Of a stretch of DNA of 64,000 bases, positions 22,393 through 29,556 are shown in pieces. Every line of letters begins with the position of its first letter. Position 1 is the stretch's first letter. The notes below the pieces were generated by a model. The model ran no database searches. It saw only the letters and a program-made list of their open reading frames with translations, and was not told the DNA's origin. Source of the DNA: Fibrobacter sp. UWR3 (lineage in GTDB: Bacteria; Fibrobacterota; Fibrobacteria; Fibrobacterales; Fibrobacteraceae); the NCBI RefSeq assembly GCF_900143055.1, contig NZ_FRCW01000008.1, forward strand, positions 124,001-188,000, given 5' to 3'. The translations under genes and the position numbers were made by a program.

Positions 22393-23472
22393 GTGCAGGA
22401 AATAAAAAGAATAGTTTTGTTAGGATCGCTCCTCGCCATTGCCGGGGGTATGGTTTCCTGTGAGCAAAACGAGCCTGCAAAGCAGTCTGTAGCGCAATCG
22501 CAAACGGCTGCTACCGAAAACAAGACAGAAAAAAAGCTTGTTAAGCGGGAGATTCCTTCTCCGGTTCCGCTCGTATATCGCGACGAATCTGCGTTCCATC
22601 CTGCACTGGCAGATACCGCTGCTGCAAGTCAGGATAGTTTGGTTGTTCCGGAGTCTTCGGAAACGGTCGCGACTTCCTCGTCCATCGAATCTTCTTCGAG
22701 CGAGAAGGTCGTGGTGAAAAATTCCCCGCTTGTCGAATCGTCCTCGTCGTCTGCTCCGCCTGCGCCGGTGTTTTGCGAGAACGCTCCCGAAGAAATGCTT
22801 TGCGACAAGCGTGATGGACATCTCTACAGGCTGGTGCACATCGGGAACCAAATATGGATGGGCCAGAACCTGAACTACGCCACGCACGGCAGTTACTGCT
22901 ACGAAGACAAGCACGAGAACTGCAAGGTGTTCGGAAGGCTCTACACCTGGACTTCCGCGATGGCGCTCGACAAGTCTTACGCGACGGCGTCTGCAGCAGG
23001 CGTGATAGAAAAGGAACACAGGGGAGCATGCCCGGAAGGTTTCCACATGCCTAAGGATGCCGACTTCAACACGCTTGTCTCTTACATGAAGAACAACAAC
23101 CGCTTCCCCAATGAAAGGAGCGGAACAGCACTGAAGATGGCGTTCTCCTGGAAGTACAGCGAGGAATGGCCTGCAGGCACGGACCGCTTCGGCTTTGGCG
23201 CGATGGCATCCGGTTTCCGCAATGCGCAGGGCGTGTTCAGGGAACTCGGGCACGACGCCGACTTCTGGGTTGCAGAAGAAAGCAACAATCCTTCGCACGC
23301 GCCGTACTGGAACCTCTATTACGATAACGACGAGTTCCTGGGCGACTACAGCAAGAAGAAAACGTACGCCTACTCGGTGCGCTGCCTCAAGAACAAGGCT
23401 GCTGACGACAAGCCGCATACAGAACCGAACCCGGAAGCAGAAAAAGCCCCGGAAGATTCCACGGCAGAATAG
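22393..23472 (+). CDS. FISUMP-domain lipoprotein
   Basis: A 359-residue predicted lipoprotein: N-terminal hydrophobic helix and lipobox ending in MVSC (Cys about 23). A disordered Ser/Glu-rich spacer extends to about 125. The Fibrobacter succinogenes major paralogous domain (FISUMP) spans about 130-350, with IGNQIWMGQNLNYATHGSYCY, FGRLYTWTSAM, GACPEGFHMPKDADFNTLV and YAYSVRCLK. The domain occurs in large numbers of surface lipoproteins in this genus and its function is unknown. The GTG start follows a TATATTTT box by 4 nt and lacks a Shine-Dalgarno. Confidence 0.9.
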   Translation: MQEIKRIVLLGSLLAIAGGMVSCEQNEPAKQSVAQSQTAATENKTEKKLVKREIPSPVPLVYRDESAFHPALADTAAASQDSLVVPESSETVATSSSIESSSSEKVVVKNSPLVESSSSSAPPAPVFCENAPEEMLCDKRDGHLYRLVHIGNQIWMGQNLNYATHGSYCYEDKHENCKVFGRLYTWTSAMALDKSYATASAAGVIEKEHRGACPEGFHMPKDADFNTLVSYMKNNNRFPNERSGTALKMAFSWKYSEEWPAGTDRFGFGAMASGFRNAQGVFRELGHDADFWVAEESNNPSHAPYWNLYYDNDEFLGDYSKKKTYAYSVRCLKNKAADDKPHTEPNPEAEKAPEDSTAE

Positions 23473-23489
23473 TTAAGAGTAAAAAAGAA

Positions 23490-23518
23490 CCCCGCTTCAT
23501 GAGAGGCGGGGAAATTTT
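23490..23518. terminator. Bidirectional terminator between FISUMP gene and serS
   Basis: CCCCGC (23490-23495) pairs with GCGGGG (23506-23511). An A-run precedes it and AAATTTTATT follows, in a convergent gap. Confidence 0.7.
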
Positions 23519-23549
23519 ATTGCGGGAAGGCTTGCCCTCCCAAGTCTCA

Positions 23550-24836
23550 TTACTTCTTCGGCTCGATCTTCTCGAGACCACCCATATACGGCCTCAGCAC
23601 TTCAGGAATCAAGAGCGAGCCGTCCTTCTGCTGGTAGTTGTCGCAGATGCCGACCATCACGCGCGGAGTGGCGAGGCCGGAACCGTTCAGCGTGTGCACG
23701 AAGGTGTTCTTGCCGTTAATCTTCGTCTTGATGTTGGCGCGGCGTGCCTGGTAGTCTTCGAAGTTACTGCAGGAGCTGACTTCGAGCCACTTCTTTTCCA
23801 CCGGGGCGTAGACTTCCAGGTCGTAGCACTTGGCGGCACCGAAACCGAGGTCACCCTTGCAGAGGGCCAGACGGTGGTAGGGGAGGCCGAGCTTTTCCAG
23901 GAGCTTTTCACCGAAGCGGGTGAGTTCCTCGTGGTCCTCGTAGCTGTGTTCCGGATGGGCAAAGTAGACCATTTCCACCTTGTTGAACTGGTGCAGGCGC
24001 AACAGACCGCGGGTGTCCTTGCCGTAGCTGCCAGCTTCACGGCGGAAGCAGGCGGAGTAGGCGCAGATGCGCTTCGGGAGTTCAGATTCCGGAATCACTT
24101 CGCCGGCGTAAAGGTTGGTCAGAGGCACTTCTGCTGTGGGGATGAGGAACAGGTCGTCGTCCTTGTCGCAGCGGTACATGTCTTCTTCGAACTTCGGGAG
24201 CTGGCCCGTGCCGCGCATGGTGTTGCGGGTCACGAGGTACGGAGGCGTGAATTCTTCGAAGCCGTTCTTCATGTGTTCGTCGAGGAAGAACTGGATGAGG
24301 GCGCGTTCCAGGCGGGAACCGAGACCGCGGTAGACCGGGAAGCCGCTACCGGAAATCTTTGCGCCGCGTTCGAAGTCGAAAATGCCGAGGCGTTCGCCGA
24401 GGGTCTTGTGGTCCACGCGGGCAAAGTCATCGTTCTTGGTGTAGTAGTCAAACGGAATCGGGCCGTCCTTCTCGACCACGTTGTCCGAGCTGTCCTTGCC
24501 TTCCGGGGAACGCGGGGCGATGTTCGGCACGTGCATGAGCATTTCGGTCTGCTTGTAGTCCAAATCCTTGAGCTTCTTGTCAAGTTCGTCAATCTTGTCG
24601 CCGAGTGCGCGCATGGCGGCCACGGCCTCGTCGGCGTTCTCGCCCTTCTTCTTGAGGTCGCCAATCTTCTTGGATTCGGCGTTGCGTTCGCTCTTGAGGC
24701 GTTCCACTTCGGTGAGGAGCGGGCGGCGTTCGTTGTCGATGGCGAGCACGTCCTTCAGGCTCACTGTGGTGTACTTCTTTTCGGTTTCAGCAATGTAGTA
24801 TTCCGGATTTTCGCGGATTTTCTTGATGTCAAGCAT
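23550..24836 (-). CDS. serS: Seryl-tRNA synthetase
   Basis: A 428-residue class II aminoacyl-tRNA synthetase, standard length. The N-terminal coiled-coil arm (about 30-100) reads the long variable arm of tRNA-Ser. Motif 2 is in ACFRREAGSYGKDTRGLLR. Motif 3 is near the C-terminus in GSGLATPRVMVGI and LLIPEVLRPYMGG. It follows the ABC exporter gene of the PqqD cassette by 75 nt on the same strand and could be read from the same transcript. Confidence 0.97.
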   Translation of the reverse strand: MLDIKKIRENPEYYIAETEKKYTTVSLKDVLAIDNERRPLLTEVERLKSERNAESKKIGDLKKKGENADEAVAAMRALGDKIDELDKKLKDLDYKQTEMLMHVPNIAPRSPEGKDSSDNVVEKDGPIPFDYYTKNDDFARVDHKTLGERLGIFDFERGAKISGSGFPVYRGLGSRLERALIQFFLDEHMKNGFEEFTPPYLVTRNTMRGTGQLPKFEEDMYRCDKDDDLFLIPTAEVPLTNLYAGEVIPESELPKRICAYSACFRREAGSYGKDTRGLLRLHQFNKVEMVYFAHPEHSYEDHEELTRFGEKLLEKLGLPYHRLALCKGDLGFGAAKCYDLEVYAPVEKKWLEVSSCSNFEDYQARRANIKTKINGKNTFVHTLNGSGLATPRVMVGICDNYQQKDGSLLIPEVLRPYMGGLEKIEPKK

Positions 24837-24911
24837 TTTATGCCTCGGATGATAAAAATTTTACGGGGGTAAATTTAGCAACTTTTGCGTAAGGCGAGAG
24901 TCGCGGCTGTA

Positions 24912-26663
24912 TCAAACCCGTACAATCTCGTCGCACAGCTCGCAGATGGCGGTGCGGTGAGTGATGAAGATCATCGTCTTTTCGGGGGAGGCGGCAAAGA
25001 GGCGCGTGTACAGCTCGCGTTCGGTTTCTTCGTCGAGCGACGCGCTGATTTCGTCGAGCAAGAGGATGCTGCCCGGGCGAAGTAACCCGCGGGCAATCGC
25101 GATACGCTGTGCCTGGCCCTCGCTGAGGCCCGCGCCCCGCTCGCCGATTTCGGTATCGAGCCCGCAGGGGAAATCTAGCACGAAGTCTGCACAGGCGGTA
25201 TGCAAAGCCGCCCTGAGTTCCTCGTCGCTTGCGCTAGGCTTTGCAAGGAGCAGGTTGTACCGGATGGAACCGCTCATGAGCGTATTGCCTTGGGGGACAT
25301 ATACGAAATTCGCCCGCGTCGCCTTGCCTGCGGGGAACTCGTTGTTGCCTGCAGGGGCCGCTGTAGGCTTGTCGCCCGAGTTAGACTGCGCCGCATATAC
25401 CGAGACGTGCCCGCCGGTAGGTTCGATAAACCCGAGCATGAGCCTGAAGAGGGTCGTCTTCCCGGCGCCGGTTTCGCCCAGGAGGGCTGTCTTTGTACCC
25501 GGTTTAAAATCGTGCGTAAAGTGCGATACTATTTCGCGGTCACCCTTCGCGTACTTGAACGTGGCATCCTCGAACCGCACCCCGGCCGCGCCGTTTAATA
25601 CCGCGCCGTTTAATACCGCGCCGTTTAACAGAGAACCGTTTGATACAGCACCGTTTGATTCCTCGCCGTTCGCCGCAGGCGCGTCGCTTACCGCAAGCGC
25701 GTTGCCAGCAACATCGTCGCCTGTACGGATTTCCTCGAGCCTGTCGATACTTGCGGTGGAGTGCACGACCTGCGGGGTCATGTTGAGTAGCGTGAGAATC
25801 GGCTGCTGGATTTGCCCCACCAGCTGCAGGAACGATGTCATGACGCCGAACGTGATTACGCCGTTCCTGAGCCCGATACCGCCCCACACGAATGCCATCA
25901 GGTAGCCGATGCCGAAGGCGCACCCGAGCATGAACCGCGTGACGGTCGAGAACTTTGTCCTGCGCTGCACGCCACTCTCGAGTTCGCTCTGCATGGTGCC
26001 GAGGCGCTCCGTCATCCACTGTTCGCTCCCGAGAGAGCGCAGTACCGCATTGTGTTCCACGCCTTCCTGCACATGCATCTGGATATTGCTTTCCTTCTCG
26101 CGGATATCGTGCGTCATGTTCTTGAGGCGGTGGGCGATAAACTTGCCGATGATAATCGCGAACGGCGTGAATATCACGAGCGCCCAGGCGAGTCGCGCAT
26201 CGAAGAACCGCATCAGCAGGAACGCGCCTAGCAACTGCAGGCCCGTAACGACCATCTGCGGGAGCGTGTCGGCAATGACCGTCGCTACGGAATCGATGTC
26301 CTTCGTGAGGCGCGAGGTTATGTCGCCGGAATGGAAGTCGTGCTCGCTAAAGAGGTGCTTCGAGAAATACCTGCCGAAGAGGTCTAGCCGGAGCGCGTTA
26401 GACTTGCGCGTGACGGTGACCGTCGTCATGTAGTAGTAGACCTGGCGGAGCAGGATTCGCCCCACGACGGTAAGCACGAGGAATGCAATCATCCATGCGA
26501 TTTCGCGCGATGTTCCCGTGCGTATGGTCTCGTCGATAAACTTCTTGGAGAGCCATACCATCAAAAGCCCGAGCACCACCTGGACCGAACCGATCCCGAT
26601 GCGTACCAGGGCGTTTAGCCGTGTACCGCGCGTGTTGCGCCATAGCCAGGCCGCGTATTTCAT
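24912..26663 (-). CDS. ABC exporter (fused membrane and ATPase domains) of the PqqD/peptidase/kinase cassette
   Basis: A 583-residue half-transporter. A six-helix membrane domain spans about 1-300 and an ATPase domain spans about 350-583. Walker A is GETGAGKTT, the signature LSEGQ, Walker B ILLLDEIS with the catalytic Glu, and the switch His is in FITHRTA. There is no N-terminal C39 leader peptidase; the S24/S26 peptidase two genes upstream may fill that role. A 15-bp minisatellite encodes NG-x-x-x repeats in the linker, and an extra Ala/Gly-rich stretch sits between Walker A and the Q-loop. ATG 26663 overlaps the PqqD stop (ATGA). Confidence 0.9.
   Translation of the reverse strand: MKYAAWLWRNTRGTRLNALVRIGIGSVQVVLGLLMVWLSKKFIDETIRTGTSREIAWMIAFLVLTVVGRILLRQVYYYMTTVTVTRKSNALRLDLFGRYFSKHLFSEHDFHSGDITSRLTKDIDSVATVIADTLPQMVVTGLQLLGAFLLMRFFDARLAWALVIFTPFAIIIGKFIAHRLKNMTHDIREKESNIQMHVQEGVEHNAVLRSLGSEQWMTERLGTMQSELESGVQRRTKFSTVTRFMLGCAFGIGYLMAFVWGGIGLRNGVITFGVMTSFLQLVGQIQQPILTLLNMTPQVVHSTASIDRLEEIRTGDDVAGNALAVSDAPAANGEESNGAVSNGSLLNGAVLNGAVLNGAAGVRFEDATFKYAKGDREIVSHFTHDFKPGTKTALLGETGAGKTTLFRLMLGFIEPTGGHVSVYAAQSNSGDKPTAAPAGNNEFPAGKATRANFVYVPQGNTLMSGSIRYNLLLAKPSASDEELRAALHTACADFVLDFPCGLDTEIGERGAGLSEGQAQRIAIARGLLRPGSILLLDEISASLDEETERELYTRLFAASPEKTMIFITHRTAICELCDEIVRV
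25591..25670. repeat. 15-bp minisatellite inside the ABC exporter gene
   Basis: Units of CCGTTTAATACCGCG start at 25591, 25606, 25621, 25636 and 25651, with a partial unit at 25666. The first two are identical and the others drift. In frame they encode the pentapeptide pattern NGAVL between the membrane and ATPase domains. Confidence 0.85.
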
Positions 26664-26929
26664 TCTACGACGCCGACCTTCTTCCATTCTTCGACGATGG
26701 CGGCGACATCCGTCTTGGCCTGTTCCGCGCTCACGTCGTATTCTTCGCAAAGGGCCTCGACAAGAGAATCGACGCTGAATTCGCCCGCGGCGTCTGCCTT
26801 TTTCCAAAGGAATACTGCCGTCTCGTTGAGGCACAGGAGCCGCCCGAAATCGAGAGCGCCGATACCTTCGCCCATAATCACCTGTTCGCCGCACACGTCG
26901 CGCAGCACGAATCCGCTTTTCAGTTTCAT
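26660..26929 (-). CDS. PqqD-like peptide-binding (RRE) protein
   Basis: An 89-residue protein of the PqqD family. Such winged-helix domains hold the leader peptide of ribosomally made, modified peptides (RiPPs). Family marks are the N-terminal strand pair, then LDFGRLLCLNETAVFLWKKAD (the conserved LN-x-T/S-A-x-x-L-W pattern), and the C-terminal helices FSVDSLVEALCEEYDV and VAAIVEEWKKVGVV. It overlaps the peptidase gene upstream and the exporter downstream by 4 nt each (ATGA). No precursor peptide or core-modifying enzyme was found beside it. Confidence 0.85.
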   Translation of the reverse strand: MKLKSGFVLRDVCGEQVIMGEGIGALDFGRLLCLNETAVFLWKKADAAGEFSVDSLVEALCEEYDVSAEQAKTDVAAIVEEWKKVGVVE

Positions 26930-27375
26930 AATGCTTTTACCTTTTCTAAAACTCTATAGCACAATAGTAGCCATTTCCGCGCGGGCCTGAGCTTGCACCA
27001 GAGCGATGCGCGTCGCCTCGATTGCCTTGAAACGAGCGAGCGGCGTTTACCCTTGCTGTTCACGGCATAAGTGGCCTGCGCCTTGATATCCGTAACCTTG
27101 CAATGTTCAACCCCGTAGAGGTTTCCGTCGCCCATGAGAATCACGCTTTCGCCGTCGATTTTCAATATGCGGTGTATGACGTAGCGGTTGCCTTCGACAA
27201 ACGCAAGCACGATATCGCCGACCTGCGGGGCAATCGCCTTTTCCAGGACGACGCTTTCACGGCCACCCACGATAAACGGGAGCATGCTCCTGCCGTTCAC
27301 GGGGAAGGTGACCGGGATTCCTTCCGCTACAAGCCGGATAGCTTCCGCGAGAATTTCGTCGTCCGAAACGTTCAT
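26926..27375 (-). CDS. S24/S26-family (signal-peptidase-like) serine peptidase
   Basis: A 149-residue peptidase-fold protein. The nucleophile serine is in NGRSMLPFI. The second catalytic position is in GNRYVIHRIL, a His where bacterial signal peptidase I has Lys, as in archaeal or ER signal peptidases. GDIV and MGDGN are the remaining family boxes. There is no clear N-terminal membrane anchor, and a basic then hydrophobic C-terminus (RKWLLLCYRVLEKVK) may associate with the membrane. ATG 27375 overlaps the kinase stop. The context suggests cleavage of a leader peptide rather than general secretion. This is an inference. Confidence 0.82.
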   Translation of the reverse strand: MNVSDDEILAEAIRLVAEGIPVTFPVNGRSMLPFIVGGRESVVLEKAIAPQVGDIVLAFVEGNRYVIHRILKIDGESVILMGDGNLYGVEHCKVTDIKAQATYAVNSKGKRRSLVSRQSRRRASLWCKLRPARKWLLLCYRVLEKVKAL

Positions 27376-28232
27376 GCTTCCTGTACCCTTATGGCGTTGT
27401 AGCTGGTATTGGCCGCATCCGCGTCGGGAAGGCATTCCAGGTACCAGGTAGGCACCCTCATCGCAAGTGCATTTTCGGTTTCGTGAAGCCCGTCGGCGAT
27501 TTGCTTGTCCCAGCGCTTGCCGGAGATGCTCGGCACGAGGGCTGCATAAGCCTCTATCCCGCGTAACCGCTCAATCTTGTTGTAGGGAGCCTGGATCAAG
27601 AGCACGATGCCCCCGAGGGCGCAAGAATCGTTCTTATAGCAGGGCGTCTTGCCGCTCCAGGGCGAACCGAACACGCGGATTTCGTTATCGAAGACGCGCA
27701 CCACCGGGTTGTCGTCGTTCAGGAGTTCCGTACCCTCGATGTTCTCGAGCCAGAGCCGCGCGTGCGTGCTCTTTCCCGTGCCGCTCTTGCCGAGGAACAT
27801 GTACCCGTAGCCTTCATGCTTTATTACGGCCGAATGGAATAGAGCCGTCTTGTGGCGGGCCGTCGCAAGAGCGTAGAAAACCATCAGCGAGTTGTTTATC
27901 GAAAATTTCTGGGCGAATTCGGTGAGGTAGAGCGTTCCCCGCCGGTATTCTCCTTCGCAAACAAGCGTCCCGCAAATCCTGTTCTGCAGCCTGAATTCAA
28001 ATACGGCGTCGTTGCCCTGCGTGTGCCCGCAGATAATCTGCTGGCCTTCCTCGTCCTGCCTGGTCTCTTCGGTAAATGCGGGGGAGTCGCCCTTCTCGAT
28101 TTTCAGGGAAAACAGCGCGGATTCGTCGCCTGCATAGGCGAACGGCGCGTAGTTGTCGAGCAGCGGGGCAATTTCGAGCCCGGATTCCAGAGTGAAAACG
28201 TGCCCTGCGACCTTGTATGAATAACATGCCAT
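27372..28232 (-). CDS. HprK-like P-loop kinase of the PqqD cassette
   Basis: A 286-residue protein resembling HPr kinase/phosphorylase and the kinases of some lasso-peptide clusters. Walker A is GKSGTGKST in the middle, preceded by FHSAVIKHEGYGYMFL. LLNDDNPVVR (metal/acid site) and FGSPWSGK follow. It lacks the N-terminal HprK domain, and no HPr or PTS genes are close. First gene of the four-gene cassette, divergent from lptE. Start ATG 28232 has AAAAGG ten bases upstream. Probable role: phosphorylating a peptide or a small molecule in the pathway (inference). Confidence 0.82.
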   Translation of the reverse strand: MACYSYKVAGHVFTLESGLEIAPLLDNYAPFAYAGDESALFSLKIEKGDSPAFTEETRQDEEGQQIICGHTQGNDAVFEFRLQNRICGTLVCEGEYRRGTLYLTEFAQKFSINNSLMVFYALATARHKTALFHSAVIKHEGYGYMFLGKSGTGKSTHARLWLENIEGTELLNDDNPVVRVFDNEIRVFGSPWSGKTPCYKNDSCALGGIVLLIQAPYNKIERLRGIEAYAALVPSISGKRWDKQIADGLHETENALAMRVPTWYLECLPDADAANTSYNAIRVQEA

Positions 28233-28287
28233 TTTCAGTGAAGCCTTTTCTTTTTAATATAAAAATGTTTTTGCCTGCAAAATATGC

Positions 28288-28295
28288 TACATTTG
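28288..28295 (+). promoter_or_regulatory. TACATTTG box, 4 nt before lptE
   Basis: Perfect TA-N2-TTTG followed by CAAT and ATG 28300. Confidence 0.55.
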
Positions 28296-28299
28296 CAAT

Positions 28300-28821
28300 A
28301 TGTTCTTGTTCAACGGAAAGGTCTTTACCCGGTTGCTTGCATGTGTTAGCCTGTGCCTGCTTACGCTTGCATTTTCGGGCTGCTATAGCTTTACGGCAAG
28401 TACGCTCCCGAGCCACATCAAGACGGTGCAGATTCACGATGTCGAAGACAAGGCCCTCGACCCGGTGCTTGCAAACGACCTCCACACGGCAGTCGTCGAC
28501 ATGTTCAAGAAGAACGCCGGCGGTATACGTCTCGTGAACGAGGACGCAAATGCCGATTTCGAGATTACGCTCCTGAGTTACGCGAACAAGCCCGAGAACT
28601 ACAACAGCAACAGCGATGTGGAAACCTACCGCGTTACTATCCGCGTGAGCGTGAAGTTCTACGACAACGTGAAGGAACGCATTATCTACGAGAACAAGTC
28701 GCTCTCTGCCGACGGCGTGTACGATATCCAGAAGAACGAATCCGAAGAAAGGCACGGCCAGGCCCGCGCCATCGAGAAGCTGCAGGACCTGATTATCGCG
28801 AACGCCCTCGCGAAGTGGTAG
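28300..28821 (+). CDS. lptE: LptE-like LPS-assembly lipoprotein
   Basis: A 173-residue outer-membrane lipoprotein that would plug and support LptD during lipopolysaccharide insertion. The signal peptide ends in the lipobox FSGC (Cys about 27). GCYSFTASTLPSHIKTVQIHDVEDKAL is the typical FCB-type LptE beginning, and an alpha/beta body of normal length follows. The start lies 4 nt after a TACATTTG box and lacks a Shine-Dalgarno. No lptD is adjacent. Confidence 0.85.
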   Translation: MFLFNGKVFTRLLACVSLCLLTLAFSGCYSFTASTLPSHIKTVQIHDVEDKALDPVLANDLHTAVVDMFKKNAGGIRLVNEDANADFEITLLSYANKPENYNSNSDVETYRVTIRVSVKFYDNVKERIIYENKSLSADGVYDIQKNESEERHGQARAIEKLQDLIIANALAKW

Positions 28822-28857
28822 TGCTCGCTTCTTATAAATACAAAAGCAAATACTCGC

Positions 28858-28894
28858 ACGAAGTGATTGTGTGAGCGTGTGGGAACTCCTTCCC
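28858..28894. repeat. Partial copy of the REP-like element
   Basis: The 22-nt loop core at 28858-28879 is identical to the core of the 81-nt elements. A GGGAA/TTCCC hairpin follows at 28881-28894, with a degenerate stem around it. Confidence 0.6.
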
Positions 28895-28977
28895 GCAGTT
28901 TAATATCAGAATTGATTTTCGTAGAATCCCGAAGGGACTAACATAAACTATTTCCGTCCGGAACAAATATCGTAGTC

Positions 28978-29058
28978 TTTGCGTAGAGGGGCACTTTGCA
29001 AAGCGAACACTGGAACGAAGTGATTGTGTGAGCGTGCGAAGTGCCCCTTGAAGCAAAC
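28978..29058. repeat. 81-nt REP-like structured element, copy B
   Basis: Same length as copy A at 13854-13934. The stem is GGGGCACTTTGCA with TGCGAAGTGCCCC, and the loop is identical to copy A. It ends 12 nt before the NUDIX stop codon, in the convergent gap after lptE. No protein gene is evident in 28822-29070. Confidence 0.85.
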
Positions 29059-29070
29059 ATTATAAACTGG

Positions 29071-29556
29071 TTAAATAAAATCCTTGACGAATACGGGTTT
29101 CTCGTTCAACAGGGCCTCGGTAAGTGTCGATCCCGCATACGTCAATTTTAACGAGAAGAACGGCTCGCCCCGTTCCAGCAGGGCGAGGAATATGAGGTCG
29201 CCGTCCCAGTGGGGGAGGCGAATCACGTCTTCCTTGGGCACCCACTCGAGAGTCCCCTCGTCGCATTCCTTGATTGTACCCGCAAATTCGGTTGCGGTGA
29301 ACAGGTGCATGAATTCCGTTTCCTGCATGCCGTCGCTGATGAATGTCACTATACCGCGGTAGCGCGGGTGCACAAGCGTGAGGCCTGTCTCTTCCATGAC
29401 CTCGCGTCGGATGCAGTCCTCGGGCGATTCCTTTTCCTCGAACTTGCCGCCGATTCCAATCCACTTGTCCTTGTTGATATCGTTCTTCTTCTTGATGCGG
29501 TGGAGCAGCAGGTACTTGCCGTCTTGCTCAATATAGCAGAGGGTCGTGTTTATCAT
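29071..29556 (-). CDS. NUDIX hydrolase (8-oxo-dGTP diphosphatase-like)
   Basis: A 161-residue pyrophosphohydrolase. The NUDIX box is complete, from GGKFEEKES to REVMEETGL, with all metal-binding glutamates. The N-terminal ATLCYIEQ-like strand (MINTTLCYIEQDGKYLLLHR) and the DKWIGIGGK lead-in fit MutT/NUDT1-type enzymes acting on oxidised nucleotides, although the exact substrate is uncertain. The start overlaps the stop of the TSP3/OmpA gene by 4 nt (ATGA), a surprising coupling of a cytosolic enzyme to an outer-membrane protein. Confidence 0.9.
   Translation of the reverse strand: MINTTLCYIEQDGKYLLLHRIKKKNDINKDKWIGIGGKFEEKESPEDCIRREVMEETGLTLVHPRYRGIVTFISDGMQETEFMHLFTATEFAGTIKECDEGTLEWVPKEDVIRLPHWDGDLIFLALLERGEPFFSLKLTYAGSTLTEALLNEKPVFVKDFI

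Noticed and set aside
27372-28232. True HPr kinase/phosphorylase (HprK) of carbon control
   Set aside because: It lacks the N-terminal HprK domain and lies in a PqqD/peptidase/exporter cassette without HPr or PTS genes.
13681-29056. Two related minus-strand ORFs (13681-13932 and 28832-29056) sharing a LRTLTQSLRSSVRFAK segment
   Set aside because: The shared peptide is just the translation of the 81-nt structured element. Stem changes preserve pairing, not protein sequence.
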